Made by a program: the position numbers and the translations under genes. Of a DNA stretch of 38,114 nt, positions 1 through 8,810 are shown in pieces. The notes under the pieces were generated by a model. It was given only the letters and a program-made list of their open reading frames with translations, made no database searches and was not told the origin of the DNA. Location: NCBI GenBank assembly GCA_029940215.1, contig JAOZRE010000001.1, forward strand, positions 33,298-71,411. The letters are read 5' to 3'. Every line of letters begins with the position of its first letter. The stretch's first letter is position 1. The DNA comes from a bacterium. GTDB lineage: Bacteria > SAR324 > XYD2-FULL-50-16.

Positions 1-1135
1 ACCCATTCAACCCGCCTTCACTTTCAACCAGGGTGTCCTGAGCCCGTGGGTGAACCGCCTGATACACATCGACCAGGAACTGACTTTTATACAACAGATC
101 ATTCCGGTGAAAGCCCCTGTGTTTTTCCGACAACAGGGCGGTGGCTACTACCGGCAGGGCTGATGTCCGGGTATGGGTATTGATCTGGTCCATCACATCC
201 ATCCCGAAACTATAGGCCATCTCCCGAAACCCTTCCGTGTCAGGCAGGGGCATCAAGTCGAGCTTATTAAACGACACATAGCGCTCCATCATATCCCGCA
301 TGGACATGGGAGGAGCGAACGACACAAAGACCTTTCCAAAGTTCTTCTTCAGCACCTTATACGCATTCAACAGCTCCAACAGATTTTCCTGCTGTTTCTG
401 CGCCCCGTTAAGCTCCTTGATATAGGATGTCTCTTCTGGTATCCGTTCGTATGTAAAAGAGATGGGAACCAGTTGCAGGTCCTTATCGCTGTTCTGCATC
501 AGGTACTCAATCAGGATAGTCAAGATTCCAATCTTCGGAGGGAGATTTTTCCCGGTCCGGGACCGTCCCCCTTCAATAAAAACCTCAAGGGGTATTTTAT
601 GATCTAGAAGATAATAGAGATACGTGACAAAGGCTGTTGCATAGAGCGGGTTGTTTCTGAAGGTGCGCCGCATAAAGACCGCACCTGCCCCTTTCAGCAT
701 CCGACCGACACCTGTCAGGTTCAGGTTGCTGCCCGCCAGAATGTGGGGTACTTCCATATACTCCTGATCCAGTACATAAGAGAGCACCAGATAATCCAGG
801 TGGCTTCGGTGACACGGCAGGTAGATCACCTGCTTGCCGGCAATCTGCTCTTTCAGAGTTGACAAGCCCTGGATTTCCAGCCCGCTAAATATCCGGTACC
901 AGAGCAGCCGCAGGCTGCGCCTAAGACCGTCAATAACAGTCCGGGAAGGGGTTGCAATGATCTCTTTCAGATACTCCGGCACCGGGTTTCTGTTCAGCCC
1001 AACTACTGATTTTTCAGGCGGATATTGCTCAAGGGCTTCAAGGATTGCGGGGTGTTCCGCCAGTTCCTTGATCAGCTTCCGTTGTGAATAGGTGTGCGCT
1101 CCAAAATAGGGCTTATTCTTTTTTTCAAGCTTCAT
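1..1135 (-). CDS. plsB: Glycerol-3-phosphate acyltransferase-like (PlsB-type), C-terminus cut by window edge
   Basis: My reverse-complement translation starts MKLEKKNKPYFGAHTYSQRKLIKELAEHPAIL and contains PCHRSHLDYLVLSYVL (HX4D acyltransferase motif) and VFIEGGRSRTGK. It is open to base 1. It is absent from the ORF track because there is no stop inside the window. Confidence 0.85.
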   Translation of the reverse strand, partial: MKLEKKNKPYFGAHTYSQRKLIKELAEHPAILEALEQYPPEKSVVGLNRNPVPEYLKEIIATPSRTVIDGLRRSLRLLWYRIFSGLEIQGLSTLKEQIAGKQVIYLPCHRSHLDYLVLSYVLDQEYMEVPHILAGSNLNLTGVGRMLKGAGAVFMRRTFRNNPLYATAFVTYLYYLLDHKIPLEVFIEGGRSRTGKNLPPKIGILTILIEYLMQNSDKDLQLVPISFTYERIPEETSYIKELNGAQKQQENLLELLNAYKVLKKNFGKVFVSFAPPMSMRDMMERYVSFNKLDLMPLPDTEGFREMAYSFGMDVMDQINTHTRTSALPVVATALLSEKHRGFHRNDLLYKSQFLVDVYQAVHPRAQDTLVESEGGLNG

Positions 1136-1409
1136 TGTTTTTCGTCTGTTGTTGATACGGCCTAAGTGATTTGAATCGGTCCCTGATCAGTCAAGTCGAT
1201 AATCCGTCCGGGTGGTAGATCCTTCTCAACCAACCCTTGATATCATACAGATATCACCTTTGCCGGATGTCTTGCCGGAGGTATCGGCATCGTTTGTCAT
1301 CGCACCCCCTTTTTAAATTGGAGAACCCAAAAAGTCAATTCCACGGCTAAAACCGCTTTCCACTTTCCCATATGGCGTATATCCTGTAATCTAGATCTTC
1401 AAAAAATGG

Positions 1410-2162
1410 ATGTCTGAGAGAGGATACACACGGTCGGCAACAGAGTCTACGGATAATCATTGTAATCACATGGAAGCAAAAAAGCACACAGCCGAGAATA
1501 TGTCCTCGGACAAGGCCGGAAATTTTTTAAGGCGAATTATTCACCTGGGTATTAACGGCGGTGGCGGTTTGTCCAGTGCCAGGGATTTGGGGGATCGGTA
1601 TTTGCGGAATCCCGCATATACAACCAAAATGGAACGCATTGAAGCGCTCGCCAAATGGGAAGAACGAAAGAATTTTACCTCAGGCTTCCTGACCAGCCTG
1701 GGTGGTATTATCTCTCTGCCGGTTGCCATTCCCGCCTCCCTGGGTATCAATTGGGTGCTTCAAACCCGCATGGTCGCTGCAATGGCCTATATCGGCGGAT
1801 TTGACATTGATGACCCACCCGTTAGAATGACCATTGCGCTCTGCCTGCTGGGGAAAAAAGGGAAAAAGCTGTTGAGTAAGGATATCCAGGAGATATCGGA
1901 TCTGCTCCGCAAAAATACGCTTTCTCAGGTTCCAAAACAGACCATCCAACTGATTAATCAAGCTGTGGCTGGCCGACTAATGCAGGTAGCAACTGCCAAG
2001 GGGTTTTCCAGAGTCAGCAAGGCAATCCCCATTCTGGGCGGTGCTGTGGGAGGTGTTCTGGACTACATGTCATGCCGGGAGACCGCTGAATTTGCAAAGG
2101 AATTCTTTCAGTTTGACCTGGGCGTTGAGATCAACTACACCGACAATGAGGACGCTGATTGA
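1410..2162 (+). CDS. EcsC family protein
   Basis: 250 aa ORF with glycine-rich hydrophobic segments (GGIISLPVAIPASLGINWVLQTRMVAAMAYIGG; VSKAIPILGGAVGGVLDYMSCRETAEFAKEFF) typical of EcsC-family proteins. An internal Met (MEAKK) is an alternative start. Confidence 0.7.
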   Translation: MSERGYTRSATESTDNHCNHMEAKKHTAENMSSDKAGNFLRRIIHLGINGGGGLSSARDLGDRYLRNPAYTTKMERIEALAKWEERKNFTSGFLTSLGGIISLPVAIPASLGINWVLQTRMVAAMAYIGGFDIDDPPVRMTIALCLLGKKGKKLLSKDIQEISDLLRKNTLSQVPKQTIQLINQAVAGRLMQVATAKGFSRVSKAIPILGGAVGGVLDYMSCRETAEFAKEFFQFDLGVEINYTDNEDAD

Positions 2163-2252
2163 CACCGGCTTGCTGTTCCAGCCCGGCAAAAGTAACCATT
2201 CAGTTCAGCAACATCAATCACCTATCTTCATCGTTTCCGGAATGAACCTCCC

Positions 2253-3263
2253 ATGAAAGAAAAGATTCTCTGCATTCAACTCAAACAGATCGGTGACGTG
2301 CTGATGATTACCCCTGCGATCAGGGCACTGGCTGAAGCAAATCCCGATGCAGAGATTCACATTCTAACCCAGAAACCGTCTGACCAGATTTTTCAGCACA
2401 ACCCCAACATCTCAAATGTCATTCTTTACTCTGGCTCCGAAAGCGTCCGTGATACTATTTCCCTGATTCGCCGGATGCGCAAAGAACGTTATACAATTTT
2501 GATTGATTTTTTCGGACAACCAAAAACAGCCATCCTTGCAAGACTCTCAGGAGCACCTACCCGCATCGGATTCGACAAACCCGGGCGATCCATTTTCTAT
2601 ACCTATCCCGTTAAAGCCTCCCATACAGAACCGTATTCTGCCCTACAGAAAGCCCATCTGCTGACTGCACTTGGAATTGAACAGGTGAAACCGAAGCTCG
2701 AATTCCCTGTCGGCCCTGATGAAGAAGCTGCTGCGGACCGGATTCTGGAGAATATTGGCCGGGACCAGACAAAGCGGCTGGTTTCTGTATCACCGGTTTC
2801 CCGGAGAAAATATAAAATCTGGTCAGCTGAAAAATTCGCAGCAGTTTGTGATGCTCTGGTGGATGAGTGGGACGCCCAGATTTTGTTCCTATGGGGCCCG
2901 GGAGAGTATCAGTTCATTCGTGATGTGAGGGAGAAGATGCGTCATGCAGCACTGCCCGACTACGATATTCCGACCATCAGCGAGACGGTTGCACTTTTGA
3001 AACGGGTGGATCTACATGTTGGCAATGACAACGGCCCCATGCATTTTGCCATCTCAACCAGTGTGCGCACAGTTGCTATTTTTGGAAGGCCGCTGCAGCG
3101 GAACTGGACCCCCCCTAACCAGAACCGACACCTAGCCATTGAATTTGACCCCGGTTGCAAGGAAAGTTGTCACTACCCGGATTGTGAACTGGAATGTATC
3201 CGCGATGTAAGTGTGGAAACGGTTTTAGGAAAAATCAGGATTCAAATATCCCAAACCGCTTGA
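2253..3263 (+). CDS. Glycosyltransferase family 9 (heptosyltransferase-like)
   Basis: N-terminus KILCIQLKQIGDVLMITPAIRALAEANPDAEIHILTQ; C-terminal VGNDNGPMHFAISTSVRTVAIFG, a typical GT9/WaaF-WaaC motif. Confidence 0.85.
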   Translation: MKEKILCIQLKQIGDVLMITPAIRALAEANPDAEIHILTQKPSDQIFQHNPNISNVILYSGSESVRDTISLIRRMRKERYTILIDFFGQPKTAILARLSGAPTRIGFDKPGRSIFYTYPVKASHTEPYSALQKAHLLTALGIEQVKPKLEFPVGPDEEAAADRILENIGRDQTKRLVSVSPVSRRKYKIWSAEKFAAVCDALVDEWDAQILFLWGPGEYQFIRDVREKMRHAALPDYDIPTISETVALLKRVDLHVGNDNGPMHFAISTSVRTVAIFGRPLQRNWTPPNQNRHLAIEFDPGCKESCHYPDCELECIRDVSVETVLGKIRIQISQTA

Positions 3264-3270
3264 TGACTTG

Positions 3271-5214
3271 CTATTCGATGTAGAACACCCAGAGTTCCTT
3301 CCCATTAATGCCATCATCAGCTGAGAAGTAAAGCCGACCGTTATATTCCGTCATATATTCCGGCATGAAACCGCTACCGCTATTGATATTACTAATCTGA
3401 AAAGGCTTCCCGGAAGGGTCGTCGTCACGATATCCGAACAACTGCGCACCATCAACGCCATTACTTGCCTGAAAAATCAACATGCCCTTGTAGACAGTTA
3501 AAAAAGAGGGAAAGGAGCTATATGAGAGGTGAATATTATCCACCATCCAAGTTGAATTGGATATACTGTCGTAAGCCCACAATTCTCGATTATCAAGACT
3601 ATCCTGAGCCTGAAAGTACAGCTTGCCGTTGTATTCGGTAAACCACTGCGGGTCAGAAGAATCAGAGGAGTTATCATTGATATCATGCAGCAAGTAGCCA
3701 TTTACTCCGTCGTAATACCAAGGCTCAACCCCGTTTGTTCCGTCATTTGCCCTGAAAAACAGCCTGCTGTCATACTCGATAAACTCGGCTCCAAAGGGCA
3801 GAAACGGTATTGATATTGATAGCAAAGTCGTCACAGGTGACGGCGTGGATATCCTATCGTACTGCCAAGGATGATTCCCTGTACCATCATTCGCAGCAAA
3901 ATAGAGAGTATCATTATATACAGTCATCCCGTCTGCAGATGAATCACCACTTGTATCAATATCTTCCACCAAGGCCGCAGTCGCACCATCGTAAGACCAG
4001 AGTTCATTTCCACTATTGCCATCATTTGCTCGAAAATAAAGAACATCATGATAAACTATCAGGTCTTCCGGTATAGAAGAGCCACTACCATTTATATCAA
4101 TTTTAGATGCAGCTGGCGGATTATCGTTGTACCGCCATAGTTCAATATCACCAGAAGCATCACTGGCCTGAAAATAGAGATCCCCATTATAAACGACTTT
4201 TCTCTGAGGAGACGAATCACCAAGACCTCCGTCAATGTTAAGCGCCAATGCCGGTTGGCTCATCATATCATCATACACCCAGAGTTCTTCTCCTGTTGAA
4301 TTGCAATCATCTCTAGCCGTAAAAAACAGCCTCCCCGAATAAACAACAAAATGCGCTGGGTCAGAGAAATCACCAGGGCAGTAATTATCGCCGTCCACCA
4401 TTCTCAGTACTGTATCCGGAATATCCACGCTGGTCGGGGTGGGCTGCTCAATTGTTCCCTTTACCGAATAAACCAGGAAATGGGTGGCAAATGAAGGGAT
4501 AAACATGCTGCCCAGGTTAAATGACAGGGCCGGATCAGATACCGGAAATGTCTGAATGGGGGGTTCTCCTGGCAGCTTCGTGCCTGGGCTGTTGCCCCAG
4601 TAGAGGGCGTACCCGGTAATATCGGTTTCATCCAGTGCCCGCATGATCTCTATGGTGCCCCATATCTCAAACTCATTGGTGTTCTGATCCAGGAACTTGA
4701 TTCCCTGGGCATTATCAGGTGGCCATACACCTTGTCCGGTCTCGAAACCGTCTATCATCATAAACTCCCCTTCAAGGCGATTCAGTGCCAAGTCTTTAGC
4801 CGAATTCGTAATCCGGAGTTTATACCTGGTGAAACCGTCGAGGGGCATTTGGGGAGAGAAGGTAAAGGACGTTTTGTCCCCACTCACCATAAAACTCTCC
4901 TGTGCCATTGGAACACAGCTTGCGAAATTATCTCGGGACAACTGCACACCACCAGAACACTCTTTTGTGTTGGTGTTGAAACTGACGATAGTAGCCGACG
5001 ACATGGGCTCGTCAAAGGTGACCGAGATAGAGGTTTCCACCGGAACCCCCATTGAATTGTCAGTCGGGAAGATACTGACCCAATGGGGCGCATTCTGGTC
5101 GTATGATTCCACTGCTGCATCGTCTCTTCCACAAGCGACGAAAACGGCACCGACTAAAATCGCCAGAATCAGGCTGGAAATGGTTAAACCTGCTGTTTTA
5201 TGTTTCATGACCAT
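3271..5214 (-). CDS. Secreted/lipoprotein ELW-repeat protein with N-terminal Ig-like (Big_5-type) domain
   Basis: Signal-like N-terminus ending ...VFVACGRDD. Ig-like segment HWVSIFPTDNSMGVPVETSISVTFDEPMSSATI. About eight repeats of the form VYNGxLYFxAxDGxxGxELWxYD. Confidence 0.8.
   Translation of the reverse strand: MVMKHKTAGLTISSLILAILVGAVFVACGRDDAAVESYDQNAPHWVSIFPTDNSMGVPVETSISVTFDEPMSSATIVSFNTNTKECSGGVQLSRDNFASCVPMAQESFMVSGDKTSFTFSPQMPLDGFTRYKLRITNSAKDLALNRLEGEFMMIDGFETGQGVWPPDNAQGIKFLDQNTNEFEIWGTIEIMRALDETDITGYALYWGNSPGTKLPGEPPIQTFPVSDPALSFNLGSMFIPSFATHFLVYSVKGTIEQPTPTSVDIPDTVLRMVDGDNYCPGDFSDPAHFVVYSGRLFFTARDDCNSTGEELWVYDDMMSQPALALNIDGGLGDSSPQRKVVYNGDLYFQASDASGDIELWRYNDNPPAASKIDINGSGSSIPEDLIVYHDVLYFRANDGNSGNELWSYDGATAALVEDIDTSGDSSADGMTVYNDTLYFAANDGTGNHPWQYDRISTPSPVTTLLSISIPFLPFGAEFIEYDSRLFFRANDGTNGVEPWYYDGVNGYLLHDINDNSSDSSDPQWFTEYNGKLYFQAQDSLDNRELWAYDSISNSTWMVDNIHLSYSSFPSFLTVYKGMLIFQASNGVDGAQLFGYRDDDPSGKPFQISNINSGSGFMPEYMTEYNGRLYFSADDGINGKELWVFYIE
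3274..4366 (-). repeat. About 8 tandem ELWxxD-type protein repeats (propeller-like), roughly 45-50 aa each
   Basis: Units visible in translation: YSGRLFFTARDD..EELWVYD, YNGDLYFQASDASGDIELWRYN, YHDVLYFRANDGNSGNELWSYDG, YNDTLYFAANDGTGNHPWQYD, YDSRLFFRANDGTNGVEPWYYDG, YNGKLYFQAQDSLDNRELWAYDS, YKGMLIFQASNGVDGAQLFGYRD, YNGRLYFSADDGINGKELWVF. Confidence 0.8.
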
Positions 5215-5259
5215 GTCATTATATAACGATGATGTTTGACAGGAACAGTGTCCTGGTTG

Positions 5260-6249
5260 TTACTGAAAAATATAAGCCACTTTTACCTTAAAGGCACTCG
5301 TTGAGTCACTGTAACTAGCCTCGGCGTTGTTTGCCAGGAAGTAAAAACCGATACTGAGGCCATTGTCAGGAATCCAGAGCACTCCTCCCTGTGTGTTTGT
5401 CATGCTGACCTCTTTTATGGAGTCTCCGTTTTCCATCATATCCACTTCCATTTTAATATCTTCGGACACCACCGAAAACAGCAGTCCGCTAAACATTATC
5501 TCTGCAGACAGGCGGTTGATATTGGTTGCCGGGTGATAGCTTTCCTGCTCGTCACCATTGAGACCATTTTCCTCTGATTCTGAAAGTGCCAGGGAGTATT
5601 CAACCCTGAACTGGGTTCCACCTGGTTGTCCGAGATGCATGGCCACCCCACTGATCAGGTTATTCCATGTCAGATCGACCGCATAGCTGCTCTGCTCTTT
5701 GACACGTTCGAATCCGAGGCCAAGATAGAACATGTCCATTGTTTTAACCGAAATGGAGCCGATAGTTCTCAGGGAGTTAGTTGACTCGGAGTCATAGACT
5801 TGATCGAAATAATCGAGGGAATCCGTCGATCGTGCACCCAATCCGATGGTCACAAAGTCATTACCCGCCAGGGCGATATTCAATCTGCCATCGTCCGACT
5901 GAAAGTTCATGTGCCCATCGAGAGCGGCTGTGAGTTTGACTGTGGTTGTTTTCTGGGAAGCATTCATTTCAATGAAGACATTACCCGCTTTAAATGCCAG
6001 GTTTGCGTCCATCCCGGAATCGTCAAACTGGTAGATTTGTTCACCATGCAGATCCCGGGTTCCGCTCCCTTCGTGATATCCAAAGCCAGCAGCCGGTTTT
6101 TCGCGCCAGCCTGCTGCCGAAGGCATCAAAACAGACTGTGTCGGATCCATGGACGGTGTTACTACCTGGCTGAAGCCCGGATTCACCAGAAAAACCATAA
6201 ATCCCAAACCTAATATCAGTTTTTTCCCATTCATCGCTATTTCCATCAT
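5260..6249 (-). CDS. Predicted outer-membrane beta-barrel protein (paralogue A)
   Basis: Signal peptide MNGKKLILGLGFMVFLVNPGFSQ, alternating amphipathic strands and C-terminal aromatic strand (KVKVAYIFQ). Shares QVVTP..AAGWR and other motifs with the next ORF. Upstream GAGGT ribosome-binding site. Confidence 0.65.
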   Translation of the reverse strand: MMEIAMNGKKLILGLGFMVFLVNPGFSQVVTPSMDPTQSVLMPSAAGWREKPAAGFGYHEGSGTRDLHGEQIYQFDDSGMDANLAFKAGNVFIEMNASQKTTTVKLTAALDGHMNFQSDDGRLNIALAGNDFVTIGLGARSTDSLDYFDQVYDSESTNSLRTIGSISVKTMDMFYLGLGFERVKEQSSYAVDLTWNNLISGVAMHLGQPGGTQFRVEYSLALSESEENGLNGDEQESYHPATNINRLSAEIMFSGLLFSVVSEDIKMEVDMMENGDSIKEVSMTNTQGGVLWIPDNGLSIGFYFLANNAEASYSDSTSAFKVKVAYIFQ

Positions 6250-6320
6250 TGGTTACCTCATATAATGCCCGTAAGGAACGTCCTTGCCCTCAAACGGGTT
6301 TCCCAACTCGTTTTTATTGA

Positions 6321-7241
6321 CTAGATAAAACCAAAACTCAATGTTCCCTGGAAAAACTGGGTTTTCAATTCCTTATCACCTGCAGTCTGGGTCCCTTGCC
6401 CTGCGTACACCCCCAGGGTTGCACTCCCCAACTTGAAGCCAAAACCGTATCGATGACTGACATCTATCAGGTCATCGGTTTCCATTTCTATTGCACCCTG
6501 GGTGGTATTTCGATATCGGTACGAAAATAGAAAACTGTCAAATAATACTTCCGCTACAGCCTGAACCCGGGTTGTTTCCCGGTGGGGTGATATAGCCGGA
6601 TCATCAGCGGTTGTTTTAGGCGACGACTCATAAGAAACCTCCGTTCGAAACATCCGCTTCAGGGGATCGCCTAACTGCAGTGCAACACCTGCCAGTATAC
6701 GGTTCCATTTCCTGGAACTCCCTGATTCAAATTTCTCTGTCACTCGCTGCATACCAGCAGCCATGTACAAATTATCCAGCATTCTCACTGAAAAACTGCC
6801 CTCATAAAGGCTTTTATCAATTGAATCTGACGATGCATCCTGATCTTCAATCCGATACCCTATCCCCAGAGTAACATTCTTATCACCCCTGATCGCCAGG
6901 CTGAATCTTCCGTCTCCATTCGTGGTTTCCAGAAGTGTGTCGGTCGTGTGATCCCACAGGTAGCGTTTTCCAGGGGTTGCCCAATAGACTTCAGTGATAA
7001 TATTGCTTGGTTGATAGAAGAACAAAACAGATGAATCGACATTGAAATAGTCCACCTGCTCGGTCTCTCCATCAACTTTAGCAAAAGAGGTTTGACCTCC
7101 TATTGCACTACCAAATCTCCAGCCGGCGGCAGAAGACATTTCAACAGGCAGAGCCGCATCCAGCTGAGGTGTCACAACCTGTGCTGAGGCGACGTTTATG
7201 GACATGGCAATGGAGATAATCAGTAAATATAGCTTTTTCAT
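6321..7241 (-). CDS. Predicted outer-membrane beta-barrel protein (paralogue B)
   Basis: Start revised from 7298 to the Met at 7241 because MKKLYLLIISIAMSINVASAQ is a clean signal peptide. Same QVVTP..SSAAGWR N-terminal motif and colinear similarity to 5260-6249. Confidence 0.65.
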   Translation of the reverse strand: MKKLYLLIISIAMSINVASAQVVTPQLDAALPVEMSSAAGWRFGSAIGGQTSFAKVDGETEQVDYFNVDSSVLFFYQPSNIITEVYWATPGKRYLWDHTTDTLLETTNGDGRFSLAIRGDKNVTLGIGYRIEDQDASSDSIDKSLYEGSFSVRMLDNLYMAAGMQRVTEKFESGSSRKWNRILAGVALQLGDPLKRMFRTEVSYESSPKTTADDPAISPHRETTRVQAVAEVLFDSFLFSYRYRNTTQGAIEMETDDLIDVSHRYGFGFKLGSATLGVYAGQGTQTAGDKELKTQFFQGTLSFGFI

Positions 7242-7789
7242 AGAGATTATTCTTTCTTTTTGCAGGTGATATCCTCCGAACACGCTTTTTCTCGACAAAA
7301 CTGTCGCAAAAAAACAAAAATAGGTGTGATTAAAGAAAAGAGCTCGCCTGCAATCTCCTTTTTTAATGAACCACTAAGGACTTGCAATAAAGATGCATTT
7401 CAACCGAGATCTATCAAACATTTTTATTATCACTGTTCTTCAACATTTTTTTAAAGCATTCTCCAGTCTGTTCAATGCATTGTTGCCACATCGTCCGGTT
7501 TTTCCGGTACCGGCATTCCATTTAATCCATTTATAGGGGTCAACGCTGCCAAGGGTACTGAAAAAGCACATTTTTGTCTCGTCCCCCTTACCAACTAATA
7601 TAGGCTAATTATTCGTAAAAAGCGAATTCTGGTTTGATCTCCCAAGGGCAAGATTTTCCTCATTCCAGCTTATTTGTATGGTATTTGCACTTATGACTAT
7701 CTGAACCCGGTTTCTAATTCGTCGAAAAGGGTATGAACATTCCGAACGAAAATGAATAGCAAAATGAATCAAGAGGTGAGACAAAAATC

Positions 7790-8761
7790 ATGAAAAAAAC
7801 CGCGTTGCTATCAGCACCGTTGCTTTTGATGTTTGCACTGTTTCTCTGGATACCCGATGCCAGCGCCATCAATGCTGTGGCCAGTATCAAGGATATCCAG
7901 GGACAGATTGATATTGAAAGGCAACACTCAAAACTTGCTGCCAGAAACGGCTTGATTCTCTATGACAATGACACGGTGGTAACGGGGGATCATTCTAAAG
8001 CAACCATCGTTTTCAGGGATGGGTCAATCATTCGTCTATTTGGAAATACACGATTTATGATTGAAAAATCGGTGGAGGCAAAGAAGGGATCCAGGCGCTT
8101 TCTGCACAAAATTTTCCTGAAACTGGGGTCCTTCTGGGGTAAATTTTCCAGGAAATACCAGAACACAACGATCCGAACACCTACTGCTACAGCTGGTATC
8201 AAGGGCACCATTATTGTCATGACCGAGCAGGATGGCAAAATGGGGATCAGCCTGACAACCGGCGCTGTGACAATAAACAATGACAGCGAAGCGATTACAC
8301 TGCAGCCGGGACAAATGCTTATGGGTATCACACAACGGGGCTCAATCGGTGATAAAATTCAGAATCTACCTTATCGCCTGATATTCAAATCTGATCATCC
8401 CGAAGTGATCATTCCTGGATCAGGGAATGAGGTGGAGATTTTTTTCACTCTCCAAATGGTTCAAAAAACAAAAAATCTGAATGCTTCCCGCACGGGTCCG
8501 GTTTATATCAGCCACAGTTTTGACAACATTCGATTTGAGCCGGATATTCATTTGAACGAACGTGGATACGCAAGAATCAAGGCAACCGTCCAGCCATTTC
8601 AGGGTAGAGAGCGTTTGAGAGAAACCGCTGAAATTACAGCATTAATGGATGGGGAAACCTTTATTGACGTCGATGCCGGACAGGTAATCCTGGCACTTAT
8701 CCAGGCAGGGCAGAAAGCAAAAACCCTGAAAGTCGATGTTAAATCGGACAGAATTGAATAA
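7790..8761 (+). CDS. FecR-domain protein (secreted, no anti-sigma domain visible)
   Basis: Signal peptide MKKTALLSAPLLLMFALFLWIPDASA. FecR-like block ATIVFRDGSIIRLFGNTRFMIEK...TTIRTPTATAGIKGTIIVMTEQDGKMGISLTTGAVTINN. Confidence 0.75.
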   Translation: MKKTALLSAPLLLMFALFLWIPDASAINAVASIKDIQGQIDIERQHSKLAARNGLILYDNDTVVTGDHSKATIVFRDGSIIRLFGNTRFMIEKSVEAKKGSRRFLHKIFLKLGSFWGKFSRKYQNTTIRTPTATAGIKGTIIVMTEQDGKMGISLTTGAVTINNDSEAITLQPGQMLMGITQRGSIGDKIQNLPYRLIFKSDHPEVIIPGSGNEVEIFFTLQMVQKTKNLNASRTGPVYISHSFDNIRFEPDIHLNERGYARIKATVQPFQGRERLRETAEITALMDGETFIDVDAGQVILALIQAGQKAKTLKVDVKSDRIE

Positions 8762-8771
8762 CCAGGCCATG

Positions 8772-8810
8772 GGACCCCGGGCTATCATTTAAAGCATGGT
8801 CATGGGGTCC
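8772..8810. terminator. Possible bidirectional hairpin between convergent FecR-domain and priA genes
   Basis: Perfect 7-bp inverted repeat GGACCCC (8772-8778) / GGGGTCC (8804-8810), extendable with a bulge. The loop is long and there is no clear U-tract. Confidence 0.25.

Noticed and set aside
173-607. 144-aa plus-strand ORF at the left edge
   Set aside because: Antisense to the edge-truncated PlsB-like gene, whose reading frame shows convincing acyltransferase motifs.
3274-4366. Repeat region as CRISPR or DNA satellite
   Set aside because: Periodicity is at the protein level with diverged nucleotide sequence; it is coding ELW repeats, not a CRISPR array.
4697-5239. 180-aa plus-strand ORF
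   Set aside because: Antisense to the ELW-repeat lipoprotein N-terminus; no recognisable domain.
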